DNA from: Halomonas sp. TD01
Lineage (GTDB): Bacteria > Pseudomonadota > Gammaproteobacteria > Pseudomonadales > Halomonadaceae
Assembly: GCF_923868895.1 (NCBI RefSeq)
Contig: NZ_OV350343.1
Coordinates: 4,078,566-4,142,565 of the forward strand
Direction: 5' to 3'
Length of the DNA: 64,000 nucleotides
This document shows, one piece after another, positions 55,508 through 63,938 of the stretch. The notes beneath the pieces were generated by a model that made no database searches, was not told the DNA's origin, and worked only from the letters and a program-made list of their open reading frames with translations. The first letter of the stretch is position 1, and every line of letters begins with the position of its first letter. The translations under genes and the position numbers were made by a program.

Positions 55508-57166
55508 ATGGGAAATAGCGCCAAGCGACTAGGGAAGGTCTTAAGCCTTAACCGCCTTTCAGGAGCGGGGCTAGTGCTAGCAACGCTATTTTTTGCCTTT
55601 TCATTAACCCCCAGCCTTGTTCCTCGACCGCTGGTGGCCCAAGGCATCGTTTCCGGGCTGAGCTTTGCAGCGGGGTACGCAATGGGCGTGCTAGGCCACA
55701 CGCTTTGGCGCTACCTGCACTTGCCAGAACCCAACCCTACATTGGAACGCCACCTGAAATGGCTAGCGGCACTGGTCTGTTTAAGCATCTCGATTATTTT
55801 TCTTTGGCGTGCTGCCGAGTGGCAGGACAGCATTCGCCAGTTAATGGACATGCCCCCCGCTAAAGGCACTCGCCCGTTCTCTATAGCACTCATAGCACTG
55901 GGTGTCTTTGTGTTTCTACGCATACTTGGCCTGCTGTTCAAACGCACTTTCAAGCTGCTTTCTCTTAAATTAGCCCACATACTCCCCCGCCGCACCGCCT
56001 ATGTGCTAGGCACAATCGCTTCCGTCGCACTATTTTGGATGGTCATTGAGGGCGTGGTCTTTACCTACGCATTGAAAGTGGCTGACCGCTCCTATCAAGA
56101 AGTAGATGAGTTAATCCAGGATGACCTCGACCCACCTGACGACCCCATGATACCAGGCAGCGCCGACTCGTTGATTAGCTGGGAAGCGCTGGGTAGCCGA
56201 GGTAGGCGTTTTGTGACCAATGGCCCAAACGGTGCTGAAATTGGTGAGTTTGTCGGCGAACAATCCCTAGACCCGATCCGTGTCTATGTAGGCCTCAATG
56301 CCGCCGACACACCTACTGGCCGAGCCCAACTTGCCCTTGAAGAACTGATTCGCGTAGGTGGTTTTGAACGCTCTATGCTGGTGCTAGCCACCCCCACCGG
56401 GCGCGGCTGGATAGATCCCAGCTCCCAAGACCCCGTGGAATATCTTCACCGAGGCGACATTGCGACAGTAGCAGCGCAATATTCTTACCTTCCTAGCCAT
56501 CTATCACTTATATCTGAAGCAGAGTACGGCGTTGAAAATGCCCGCGCACTGTTCACCACGATTTACGATTACTGGTCTTCAATGCCCCAAGATGAACGCC
56601 CAAAACTGTATCTATTCGGGCTGAGCCTGGGCGCGCTGAATTCAGACCTCTCATTCGATTTTTACGACATCATCAATGACCCCTTCCATGGCGCACTGTG
56701 GAGCGGCCCGCCCTTTCGCAGCGACACCTGGCGTAGCGTCACCGCCAACCGCGACCCAGGCAGCCCCGCTTGGCTGCCGACGTTTCGTAATGGCGACGTA
56801 GTGCGCTTTATGAACCAAAGCCAAGGGCTTGATGAAGCCACAGGCGAATGGGGAGATTTCCGTATTGCCTACCTGCAGTACGCCAGCGACCCCATTGTGT
56901 TTTTTGAACCCGACGCATTCTGGCGCGAACCCGAGTGGATGCGTGAGCCACGCGCCCCCGATGTGTCTCCGCAATTGCGCTGGTACCCCGTGGTGACCAT
57001 GCTGCAGCTACTGGCCGACTTGGCCACCGGCAGCGCTCCACCAGGGTTTGGGCATGAAATTGCGGCTGAACACTATATTGATGCCTGGGTAGCACTTTCC
57101 GAACCACCTGACTGGGATGAGCAGGCGCTCAACCGCCTGCGTGAGCGCTTTACCCAACTCCACTAG
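55508..57166 (+). CDS. Membrane protein with alpha/beta-hydrolase domain (COG4425 type)
   Basis: 552 residues from ATG 55508; a GTG at 55478 could add 10. Four to five hydrophobic helices occupy the first 200 residues (LVLATLFFAFSLTPSLVPRP, WLAALVCLSISIIFLW, SIALIALGVFVFLRILGLL, YVLGTIASVALFWMVIEGVVF). The C-terminal hydrolase domain follows, with FVGEQSLDPIRVYVGLNAADTP, the elbow KLYLFGLSLGALNSDL (GxSxG) and GHEIAAEHYIDAWVAL. This is the alpha/beta-hydrolase_9 family of inner-membrane proteins; substrate unknown. Confidence 0.87.
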   Translation: MGNSAKRLGKVLSLNRLSGAGLVLATLFFAFSLTPSLVPRPLVAQGIVSGLSFAAGYAMGVLGHTLWRYLHLPEPNPTLERHLKWLAALVCLSISIIFLWRAAEWQDSIRQLMDMPPAKGTRPFSIALIALGVFVFLRILGLLFKRTFKLLSLKLAHILPRRTAYVLGTIASVALFWMVIEGVVFTYALKVADRSYQEVDELIQDDLDPPDDPMIPGSADSLISWEALGSRGRRFVTNGPNGAEIGEFVGEQSLDPIRVYVGLNAADTPTGRAQLALEELIRVGGFERSMLVLATPTGRGWIDPSSQDPVEYLHRGDIATVAAQYSYLPSHLSLISEAEYGVENARALFTTIYDYWSSMPQDERPKLYLFGLSLGALNSDLSFDFYDIINDPFHGALWSGPPFRSDTWRSVTANRDPGSPAWLPTFRNGDVVRFMNQSQGLDEATGEWGDFRIAYLQYASDPIVFFEPDAFWREPEWMREPRAPDVSPQLRWYPVVTMLQLLADLATGSAPPGFGHEIAAEHYIDAWVALSEPPDWDEQALNRLRERFTQLH

Positions 57167-57237
57167 ACACAGCCCCTGAACGCACACCTCCCAGGCAACA
57201 CATATTCATTCACGTACATTCATATATGCACATAAAA

Positions 57238-57260
57238 ACGGCGGGCAATATGCCCGCCGT
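57238..57260 (-). terminator. Terminator of the DJ-1/PfpI gene
   Basis: ACGGCGGGCA / TGCCCGCCGT, 10-bp perfect stem with loop ATA, followed on the minus strand by TTTTA. Also lies 3' of the membrane hydrolase gene on +. Confidence 0.85.
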
Positions 57261-57290
57261 GATGGTTTCTTGAACTAAATAATGTGCTAC

Positions 57291-57977
57291 CTAACGCGCC
57301 AGCCTCGCCATAAGCGCTTCAGCGGTGGCCGCGGAGGAAGGCGGGTTTTGGCCGGTAATCAGCTGGCCATCTTCACGCACGTAAACCGTAAAGTCGTCTG
57401 CCTTGCTGTAAATGCCGCCACACTGCTGCAACGCATTTTCCACCAAATGCGGCACAATAGTCGTCAGCCCCACGGCATCTTCTTCGCCGTTGGTAAAGCC
57501 TGTCACTTCACGACCTTTTACCAGCGGTTCACCAATGCTGCTTTTTGCATTAATCAATACAATAGGCGCATGACACACCGACGCCACTGGCTTGCCCTGG
57601 GCAATAAAGTTTTCAATCAGTTTGACGGAGTCTTGATCGTTGACTAAATCCCACAGCGGGCCATGGCCACCTGGATAGAACACTGCATCGAAGTCACCTG
57701 CGTACATATCACTAAGGAGATGCGTTGCCGCAAGCGCTGCGTTCGCTTCATCATCTTGCTTAAAGCGCCGCGTTTCATCGGTTTGGCTATCTTCCGCGTC
57801 GCTTTTCGGGTCAAGCGGCGGCTGGCCACCTTTTGGTGAGGCAAGCGTGACTTCAGCACCCGCGTCTTTAAATACATAGTATGGCGCTGCTAGCTCTTCT
57901 AGCCAAAAGCCGGTTTTTTCACCGGTATCCCCTAGCTGATCATGTGATGTCAGCACAACCAAAATACGCTTGCTCAT
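57291..57977 (-). CDS. DJ-1/PfpI family type 1 glutamine amidotransferase-like protein
   Basis: 228 residues. The class I glutamine-amidotransferase fold has ILVVLTSHDQLGDTGEKTGFWLEELAAPYYVFKDAG, DFDAVFYPGGHGPLWDLVNDQ and the nucleophile cysteine in KPVASVCHAPIVLIN. This is the pattern of the Hsp31-like/YDR533C branch, whose members act as glyoxalase III or protein deglycases. It ends in DGQLITGQNPPSSAATAEAL, conserved in the family. Probably carbonyl-stress protection. Cytosolic. Confidence 0.92.
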   Translation of the reverse strand: MSKRILVVLTSHDQLGDTGEKTGFWLEELAAPYYVFKDAGAEVTLASPKGGQPPLDPKSDAEDSQTDETRRFKQDDEANAALAATHLLSDMYAGDFDAVFYPGGHGPLWDLVNDQDSVKLIENFIAQGKPVASVCHAPIVLINAKSSIGEPLVKGREVTGFTNGEEDAVGLTTIVPHLVENALQQCGGIYSKADDFTVYVREDGQLITGQNPPSSAATAEALMARLAR

Positions 57978-58085
57978 CTCAATACTCCTAATCGTAAAGA
58001 GTGCGATAGCTTAATGCGTTCACTACCTTACTTTGGGGCGTGTTTTCTTGGTTGCAAGGCGCACAACCTCTTCTACTCATTTGCG

Positions 58086-58823
58086 TTACAGCAAACTCTT
58101 CAGCGGCATCCATAGCCCCATGGCGACCATAACAAGGTTCTCTGTCAACGAAATAAAGCCCAGTGGCACATTACTATTACCACCAACGCAGGCGCATTTT
58201 AGCTCTCGCTTATCGACATAAACCGCTTTAATGACTGACACAGCCCCCACCGTACCAATGAACAGCGCCAGCGGTGCTGCCAGCCAGATCAATGCACCCG
58301 CCAGCATCAAGATCCCTGCAAGGGTTTCCGCATAAGGGTAAATATACCCGTAGGGCACATAGCGCTTGGCCAGCAGATCGTAGTTAAGAAACATGGTACT
58401 AAAGCTTTCCACGTCTTGAAGCTTCTGCAGCCCGAGTAACACCATGGCAGTGGCAACTGCGTATTCGGGAAGCCGCGCGGCGAATAACGTGCCATGGGCC
58501 AGCCAACTAATCGCTAAACCAATCAACAGCGCCGTGGCAAAAATAGCGACCACTGGCCGATATGAGGTTTCTTGAGCACTCGGTACGCTTAAGCCTAAAT
58601 ATTCGCGTACCTCTTCATAGCCACCGATGCGTTCATCATCAATGTACGTTTGCGGCGTAGTATCAACCTGCTCTTTTGCTTTAAAGGCATCGGTTTCGTC
58701 ACGGGTCGTTAATGGGTGATCGTGCACCTCGTAGCCCTTACGCCGCAGCAATGAAACAGTTTTCAAGCCAAAGGGGCACTGGTGCGCATCCGTTTTCATG
58801 CGATAAACATGTGCCGTTGCCAT
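58086..58823 (-). CDS. Glutaredoxin-MauE fusion membrane protein
   Basis: 245 residues. Residues 1-80 form a glutaredoxin-like domain: VYRMKTDAHQCPFGLKTVSLLRRKGYEVHDHPL, the cis-proline TTPQTYIDDERIGGYEEV. The active site is CPFG instead of CPxC, so monothiol. The rest has four to five membrane helices of MauE/DoxX type (PEYAVATAMVLLGLQKLQ, YPYAETLAGILMLAGALIW) and the conserved LKCACVGGNSNVPLG. It probably moves redox equivalents or helps thiol chemistry at the inner membrane; specific substrate unknown. Confidence 0.85.
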   Translation of the reverse strand: MATAHVYRMKTDAHQCPFGLKTVSLLRRKGYEVHDHPLTTRDETDAFKAKEQVDTTPQTYIDDERIGGYEEVREYLGLSVPSAQETSYRPVVAIFATALLIGLAISWLAHGTLFAARLPEYAVATAMVLLGLQKLQDVESFSTMFLNYDLLAKRYVPYGYIYPYAETLAGILMLAGALIWLAAPLALFIGTVGAVSVIKAVYVDKRELKCACVGGNSNVPLGFISLTENLVMVAMGLWMPLKSLL

Positions 58824-58980
58824 ACTCCCTCCCTGATGTGGAACACAGTGCAGCCAATCATTCGCTGCCTAGGTATAAGGGTAGACACCTTAGCCAGTCT
58901 TGCCGAACAGCCTTTGGCGCTGACTCGTTACCTTCGATAAGATAACGCGGTGAATTTCTTTTTATTTTAGAGAGCACGCC

Positions 58981-59766
58981 GTGAGCATTGAAGCGCGAGA
59001 GTTTTATCGCCAAGGGCCAATGCACCGCCCAGAACGTGCCAGCAGCTTTGCGCTGATTCGTCGCCAGTTCGATTTTCGCTCAATTGAAATAGGTCGTTGG
59101 GTGACCACCGCCGAGCGCGACCGCGCCGCAGAGCTTTTCCACGATGCGCTGTGCGATTTAATGCTGATCCTGCACGGCAATGAAGCGCTGATTTCGCTGC
59201 GTGGCTCGTTAGCCCTGCAGTACGGCAGCGGCGGCAGGCCCGGCGTTTCTGCCCACTACGACCCCAGCCAGCGCAGCTTTTCGCTCGCCAAGAACGCAGG
59301 ACCGGGCAGCATTGCCCACGAATGGTTTCACGCCTTCGATCACTACATTGCCCAGAAGTGTTTTAACAACGTGCCCGCTAGCACCTTCGCCTCAGCGGCA
59401 TGGCTAGCGGATGCGACCCCGATTAACCACCCGCTCAACCAGCGCCTTCTCGCCTGCTTCCACGCCATTCTGCTTCACCCCGACGGCCAGCAGCCCAGCG
59501 CGCTTTTCAACCACTCCGCCGCCATGGACAAAGCACACGGCCAGCTCTATTACAGCAAGCCAGAAGAGCTATGCGCCCGAGCCTTTGAAGCCTTCGTGCA
59601 AGACGCCAGCATCAAAAACCACTTCCTGGTGAAAGGTACCAAAACCTCTCCCGAAGCAGAACGCGGCCTGTACCCACAAGGCGAACAGCGGGAACGCATC
59701 AACGCGCTGTTCAGCGCGTATTTTGCCAGTTTGGGGAAAGCACTCAGCAAAGAGAGCCCTTCATAA
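58981..59766 (+). CDS. CLCA_X family zincin-like protein
   Basis: 261 residues from GTG 58981 (AGAG 9 nt upstream). MHRPERASSFALIRRQFDFRSIEIGRWVT opens the family. A metal-site-like GSIAHEWFHAFDHYIA (HEWFH, HExxH) lies near residue 120, and YYSKPEELCARAFEAFVQ resembles the LPD1-type polyvalent-protein metallopeptidase domains, suggesting common origin. No signal peptide. Probably a cytosolic zinc hydrolase of unknown substrate. Confidence 0.8.
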   Translation: MSIEAREFYRQGPMHRPERASSFALIRRQFDFRSIEIGRWVTTAERDRAAELFHDALCDLMLILHGNEALISLRGSLALQYGSGGRPGVSAHYDPSQRSFSLAKNAGPGSIAHEWFHAFDHYIAQKCFNNVPASTFASAAWLADATPINHPLNQRLLACFHAILLHPDGQQPSALFNHSAAMDKAHGQLYYSKPEELCARAFEAFVQDASIKNHFLVKGTKTSPEAERGLYPQGEQRERINALFSAYFASLGKALSKESPS

Positions 59767-59838
59767 AACGCGGGATGTGCGAAACACGCCAATGACGGCT
59801 ACGCTTCAATGACACTCATTTCTCAAAGGAAGAGAAAA

Positions 59839-59925
59839 ATGCCATCTACCACTACCATTGTCGTTATCGTTGTTGTGATCGTCGCCGTCGCAGGGATAGG
59901 TTTCAGCGGCATATTTCCCTTTTAA
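59839..59925 (+). CDS. Very small membrane protein (28 aa)
   Basis: ATG 59839 preceded by AAAGGA with 8 nt spacing. The product is MPSTTT followed by one uninterrupted hydrophobic helix (IVVIVVVIVAVAGIGFSGI) and FPF. The strong Shine-Dalgarno and clean helix make it a plausible gene. No family recognised. Confidence 0.5.
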   Translation: MPSTTTIVVIVVVIVAVAGIGFSGIFPF

Positions 59926-60145
59926 AGGAAACTGACACCAGCCTCACCGTGGCCACCTCATCGCCGAGTGCGAGGTGATTGAGGGGCTGCTGTGGGTGGA
60001 TTGCTAAAGCATGTAACTGACACGAACGTGCGTTAGATAACTGTGGTATAACGCCATTACTTAGCGATAGTCTTTTAAGTGGCGAAGCGGAGAAAAAGCT
60101 GTCCAGAGGAGACCCGTCAGGACCGGAGCAAACTGGAATGATTTG
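59926..60145. other. Gap with no supported gene
   Basis: A short open stretch on + (about 59955-60007) reads HRGHLIAECEVIEGLLWVDC then stop, without a start or Shine-Dalgarno; it may be a gene remnant. Nothing else is recognisable. Confidence 0.3.
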
Positions 60146-60628
60146 TTAAGCATTGTCGCGGATGTACTGGAGCAGAGCTTGACACTCATCTCGAACCGTC
60201 TCCATGGCTATCAGATTGCCAAGCATGTAGCCATTTTCGTTCTGAATTGACGAGGACATATCACATTGGACGCCTTGCCCACTACCCTTGAAGAACTCTT
60301 CTTTCTTACGCCCCCTGCCTAAAAAATATTCATCTGAGTGTTCACGCATGTCACGAACATCAACCGCATCTTGGGTTGCGATAATAAATGATTCCAGGCT
60401 CTCCTTTAATTCTTTTGGAGTGTGATGGACTAGCTGCTTTGCAAAGCGAACACCCATGACAGTAGCCGTGAGAGCGTAGTGTTCTTCAAACATTCGTCGC
60501 CGATGAAAATCATCATCAAATGAAAATGGCTTATTAGCGCTATGCAAAAAAGAGCTACACCGATGAACTGCTTCTGCAAGCCAACTATCTAAGAAAAACT
60601 GTGTTGTATCCTTCTGTTCGGCATCCAT
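60146..60628 (-). CDS. Unrecognised 160-aa protein at the edge of the accessory region
   Basis: ATG 60628 with AAGGGAAG 4-5 nt upstream. The product is soluble, probably mostly helical, and acidic, with no signal peptide or membrane segment. Visible features: FDDDFHRRRMFEEHYALTATVMGVRFAKQLVHHTPKELKESLESFIIATQDAVDVRDMREHSDEYFLGRGRKKEEFF. Histidines and acidic residues are frequent but no catalytic motif is clear. The gene and its flanks are more AT-rich than the core genes. It is the last gene before the gene-poor stretch and candidate attachment site, so possibly acquired. Confidence 0.65.
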   Translation of the reverse strand: MDAEQKDTTQFFLDSWLAEAVHRCSSFLHSANKPFSFDDDFHRRRMFEEHYALTATVMGVRFAKQLVHHTPKELKESLESFIIATQDAVDVRDMREHSDEYFLGRGRKKEEFFKGSGQGVQCDMSSSIQNENGYMLGNLIAMETVRDECQALLQYIRDNA

Positions 60629-60970
60629 GAGACTTCCCTTTTTGAGTGTTTAAAACTGTCAAAACGCACAGCTTTTTAGTAAAGATGAAGCCAAAACGAA
60701 AAAGCTATTACCTATCGCCGTGATTGGCCTTATTAAAAGACCTATTGATTCATATTTTTTTTCAGCACGATAGGGCTCAACATATAAAGCTAAAGGCCAC
60801 GTAAATATATAATCTCAGCGCATATATCTACTCCGGATAAAAAGCCGCCCAAACTGCTCACCATTCTTAAGATGACAGTAGCGAAGCACCCTACGCTTGT
60901 CACCTTGCATGGGCAAAAACAGGACTAACGTAGCGCAAACTGCATGTGGATAACTTAAATGGCAGGCACG
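60629..60970. other. Gene-poor AT-rich stretch
   Basis: Upstream region of the 160-aa gene. No frame with a plausible start, Shine-Dalgarno and composition is seen on either strand. The only longer frame (60900-61097, minus) runs through the terminator and is rejected. Confidence 0.5.
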
Positions 60971-61002
60971 AAAAAGCCCGCTGATTGCTCAGCGGGCTTT
61001 TT
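60971..61002. terminator. Strong terminator beside the tRNA-Ser fragment
   Basis: AAAAAGCCCGCTGA / TCAGCGGGCTTTTT, perfect 14-bp stem with loop TTGC, symmetric for both strands. Read on -, it lies directly after the tRNA 3' fragment, as a native tRNA terminator would. Confidence 0.93.
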
Positions 61003-61012
61003 CTATATTCTG

Positions 61013-61026
61013 TGGCGGAGGGGGAG
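61013..61026 (-). other. tRNA-Ser 3'-end fragment, candidate attachment site
   Basis: On the minus strand CTCCCCCTCCGCCA: the acceptor 3' strand of a serine-type tRNA with discriminator G and CCA, but no T-arm precedes it. It is followed 10 nt later by the terminator. This is what remains at the far end of an element integrated into a tRNA 3' end. The 5' (element) side is toward higher coordinates, where the phage capsid gene lies. Confidence 0.55.
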
Positions 61027-61800
61027 TCCGCGCCCCATATATTAAAAACAAAAACTTGAATGACAATTTCAAATTGCACCAACATCCTACCCAACATAAA
61101 TAATAGTGCTTGGCTGCGCTCAGATGCAACGTTAAACGCCTATTTCACATACACACAGCGCTTATAAAACTCACTCGCCAGCCCGTTGCTAAGCAATTCA
61201 ACTCCCCTTCTCCCAGCTAGCACCAATTAATACCCCCCCTGTTTGGCAATAAAGGGGCTGTGGTGCTTTGGGCTTAGCGTGTGACGGTTGGCCAACAAAC
61301 CGCCGCGGCTTTGGTGCCCGGTCTGTTACCGCTTCGCTTCATGGGGCTTCGCCCCATCCCCCAGGTAGTGAAGTGCGCCAGCAGACTAATTGCCTTCATC
61401 ATAGCGTGACAAATTCACCATAACGCCAGCAGCGCACCAGGCATGGCCAGAATGCGCCGTTTGGTTGTAGTGGGTTGTTGTATCGCGTGCCTATGGCCGG
61501 GGTGATTTAGTGGCCACCTTAGTGGATGTCGGGCACCTGTATGGCTTCGCGCCAGCCTGACCAAAGGCTAGTTAAAACAGCGTGGTAGCGCATTGAATGG
61601 GGCATTTATGAGGCATTGGCCACGTTATACCGGGTATGGTGCCAGCGGCGGCTTGATGGCGTGATAACAAAACAACAACCAACCCCTGGAAATTTGCCGT
61701 ACATAGGCGAATTCCGCGACTGTTTGCCCCCGTACTGCGGGGGGTGGGTGGGGGAGTACCTTTTTTATTTTGGCGGCTGTCTGCTCCACCGTTGGGCACT
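61027..61800. other. Gene-poor stretch inside the candidate mobile element
   Basis: About 770 bp with no supported gene on either strand. Composition changes near 61210 from AT-rich to GC-rich. A hairpin ATGGGGC-TTC-GCCCCAT lies at 61341-61357. G- and C-rich runs lie near 61735-61755. The frames 61572-61826 and 61616-62227 are judged to be shadows. Confidence 0.5.
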
Positions 61801-61805
61801 AAAAA

Positions 61806-61833
61806 GCCGTGAAAGAATCTCTCCATTCACGGC
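61806..61833 (-). terminator. Terminator after the capsid gene
   Basis: GCCGTGAA / TTCACGGC, 8-bp stem with a 12-nt loop, followed on the minus strand by TTTTT, 35 nt past the capsid-fusion stop. Confidence 0.85.
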
Positions 61834-61867
61834 GTTGGCTGCCTGCTGTGACGTTACTTTTAAGAGC

Positions 61868-63682
61868 TTATGCCTTGCTGCCGCGCACCATTCCACGGTA
61901 GTCCAGCGGGGCAACACCTGCATCAATGCGGCACTTGTAGCTTACACCGTCCACGCTCCACCCCTCTTGCTGCTCAAGGTAAGGGGTATCGACGCCATCC
62001 AAGTAAGCCACCTCTACAGTGTCGCTTCCCAGCTCAGCCGCCACGTACCAGTTATCCGGGGAGTGTGCATCCAAGCGGCTTTCAACCACCAGTTCACCCA
62101 TGCTATTCACAGGGTTCATGATACCGCTGTTAGTCTCAGCACCGGGCACGGAGGTGCTACGCAGCACTTGCATAGCGATAGACTCAAGGGCAGCGGGCAC
62201 GATCACGAAAGCGGGCGCGATGTTTAGCGTGTTGCCGTGGCTATCCTTCTGCATGCGCATTTGCTTACGGGCATCGCCTAGCGCCTCAGGTATGAACCCC
62301 GCCGCACTGGTGACAATGTTTCCATGGTCATTATGGAAAAGCGCCTTGCCGTCTGTGAAGGCGTTGTTGCTCATCAAGATGGCGTAAACCAAATCGCCAA
62401 TGGTGCGGCTTGCGGCTCGGCCCATGTTGGCGGGGATCGCTTGAAAGGCGCTCATATCATCATTGATGATTGCCTGTCGTGTGATGCTGAACAACCCGCC
62501 ATAGGTAGCCAGTGCAATGGGCGCCGCGTGGTCATCTGCTGACACATAGCGATACTCTGCCCCTTCTTTCACTTGGGGCAAGGAGGGGAAGCCACCCAGG
62601 CCCGCACGGTGCGAGGTGTGGAAGTTGCTTAGCGTTCCCTTCTTAGTCCAGACCGGGAAGGTTTCGCCGCTGTACTCCCAGCCTCTTAGCATTGCCTTCT
62701 CACTCACGTTCAATAGCACATGGCCAAAGTCGCTTGAGGTATGAGTGAAGGCAGCGCCCACCATCTGCATCTTAGAACCATAGGCGCTGACACTGACGCC
62801 CTTCTCGGTTAGGGAAGCACGCGCCATCTCAGCTAAGCTCATGGTGCGGAAGTGGTTGCTCTTGTCCTGTGACTTGGCAACACCTGCACGATCTAACAGC
62901 GCTTCAATCATGCCATCCTGTACGGCGTTGCCGTTATCAGCAAAAGCGCCAGCATCTTGGCGGGGTGGTGCTGTGGGTGTGGTGCCCTGGCCTAGGGCGT
63001 TAAGGGTGGCGGCGCGGATCTGTTCGACTGACATAGTGTGAATGTCCTGACTGTTTTTAAGTTGGGCAACGGCGGGGATGTCTGGCAGGTATTGCCATAG
63101 CGCGGCTATCTGCGACTCACGGCGCTGGGCTGCTGCCTCTGGTCGTTTGGTGATGTTGGCCAAGTAAGCCATGGCCACCGCTGACATACGGGGTTTGTCC
63201 TGCTCGCTGGCTTCAACCCGTTGGGCAAACCCGGCGGCTACCGCTTCCTCAGCGTTGTACCAGGTCTCAGCTTCCATGATTGCCGTGATGGCTTCTGCAC
63301 CCTGGCCAGTGCGCTCGGCGTAGAGCGTGATCATTTCGCCGGCTGCTTTATCCAGCGTGTCTGCGCTTCGGCGCATCTCGCTTGCATCGCCCATTGCTAC
63401 CGTCCATGGGTTATGCACCATGATGAGACTGTGTGCAGCCATCACCACTTCATCGGCTGCCAGCATTACCAGGGTCGCAGAACTTGCCGCTAAGCCATCT
63501 ACAAACGCCGTCACGTTGCCAGCATAGCCACGTAGGTTATTGAAGATTGCTAGGGCATCGGTGACGTTGCCACCGGGGCTATTGATGTGCAGCGTGATAG
63601 GTTCGTTGCTTCCGCTGGCTAACAACCGCTTGACGGTGGCAGCGGTCACACCGTCGATCACATCATAAATCTGAATATCCAC
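61868..63682 (-). CDS. ClpP-like prohead protease / major capsid protein fusion
   Basis: 604 residues. Residues 1-170 are a ClpP-type S14 protease: ITLHINSPGGNVTDALAIFNNL, nucleophile in FVDGLAASSATLVMLAADEVVM (Ser67/68) and histidine His90 in SLIMVHNPWT, then TWYNAEEAVAAGFA. A linker (about 170-225) follows, then a capsid domain with FTHTSSDFGHVLLNVSEKAMLRGWEYSGETFPVWTKKGTLSNFHTSHRAGLGGFPSLP, GDLVYAILMSNNAFTDGKALFHNDHGNIV and PAFVIVPAALE, as in Mu-like/transposable-type and other phage capsids. The protease is expected to free itself while trimming the prohead. The stop of the preceding gene is 2-3 bp upstream, so they are co-transcribed. Confidence 0.93.
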   Translation of the reverse strand: MDIQIYDVIDGVTAATVKRLLASGSNEPITLHINSPGGNVTDALAIFNNLRGYAGNVTAFVDGLAASSATLVMLAADEVVMAAHSLIMVHNPWTVAMGDASEMRRSADTLDKAAGEMITLYAERTGQGAEAITAIMEAETWYNAEEAVAAGFAQRVEASEQDKPRMSAVAMAYLANITKRPEAAAQRRESQIAALWQYLPDIPAVAQLKNSQDIHTMSVEQIRAATLNALGQGTTPTAPPRQDAGAFADNGNAVQDGMIEALLDRAGVAKSQDKSNHFRTMSLAEMARASLTEKGVSVSAYGSKMQMVGAAFTHTSSDFGHVLLNVSEKAMLRGWEYSGETFPVWTKKGTLSNFHTSHRAGLGGFPSLPQVKEGAEYRYVSADDHAAPIALATYGGLFSITRQAIINDDMSAFQAIPANMGRAASRTIGDLVYAILMSNNAFTDGKALFHNDHGNIVTSAAGFIPEALGDARKQMRMQKDSHGNTLNIAPAFVIVPAALESIAMQVLRSTSVPGAETNSGIMNPVNSMGELVVESRLDAHSPDNWYVAAELGSDTVEVAYLDGVDTPYLEQQEGWSVDGVSYKCRIDAGVAPLDYRGMVRGSKA

Positions 63683-63684
63683 GA

Positions 63685-63909
63685 TTACGATTCCCCGCTC
63701 TCTTTACCTAGCCATGGGTGTGGCACCGGGGCGGCTTGATTGTCGCACCACTTGCGGATCGATAAGCGCGCCAGCTCAGCCATGGAATAGGGCGGTGCTG
63801 ATGGGTGACGCTCAGCATCAATTTGCCGCTTTAACTGCGACAGCATCGATACCGTCTGCTCATCAAGGTGAACGGTAAGGTGCTTGTTTTTAGTCTGCGA
63901 TGTAGGCAT
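63685..63909 (-). CDS. Small probable ribbon-helix-helix-type protein
   Basis: 74 residues. KNKHLTVHLDEQTVSMLSQLKRQIDAERHPSAPPYSMAELARLSIRKWCDN has the strand-helix-helix pattern of RHH DNA-binding or head-associated small phage proteins; a short basic N-terminus precedes it. It is transcribed 2 bp upstream of the capsid fusion, with a LexA box about 30-50 bp before its start, so it is probably the first gene seen of an SOS-linked operon. The identification as RHH is tentative. Confidence 0.6.
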   Translation of the reverse strand: MPTSQTKNKHLTVHLDEQTVSMLSQLKRQIDAERHPSAPPYSMAELARLSIRKWCDNQAAPVPHPWLGKESGES

Positions 63910-63938
63910 TGCTTTAACTCCAAAGGGATTAATTAAAA

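Noticed and set aside
60900..61097. 65-aa minus-strand frame over the tRNA-Ser fragment
   Set aside because: Runs through a perfect terminator; coding is very unlikely.
61572..61826. 84-aa minus-strand frame after the capsid gene
   Set aside because: Starts inside the terminator stem and has low-complexity proline/threonine content with no ribosome site.
61616..62227. 203-aa plus-strand frame opposite the capsid gene
   Set aside because: Mostly antisense to the capsid domain, rich in Cys/His without motifs.
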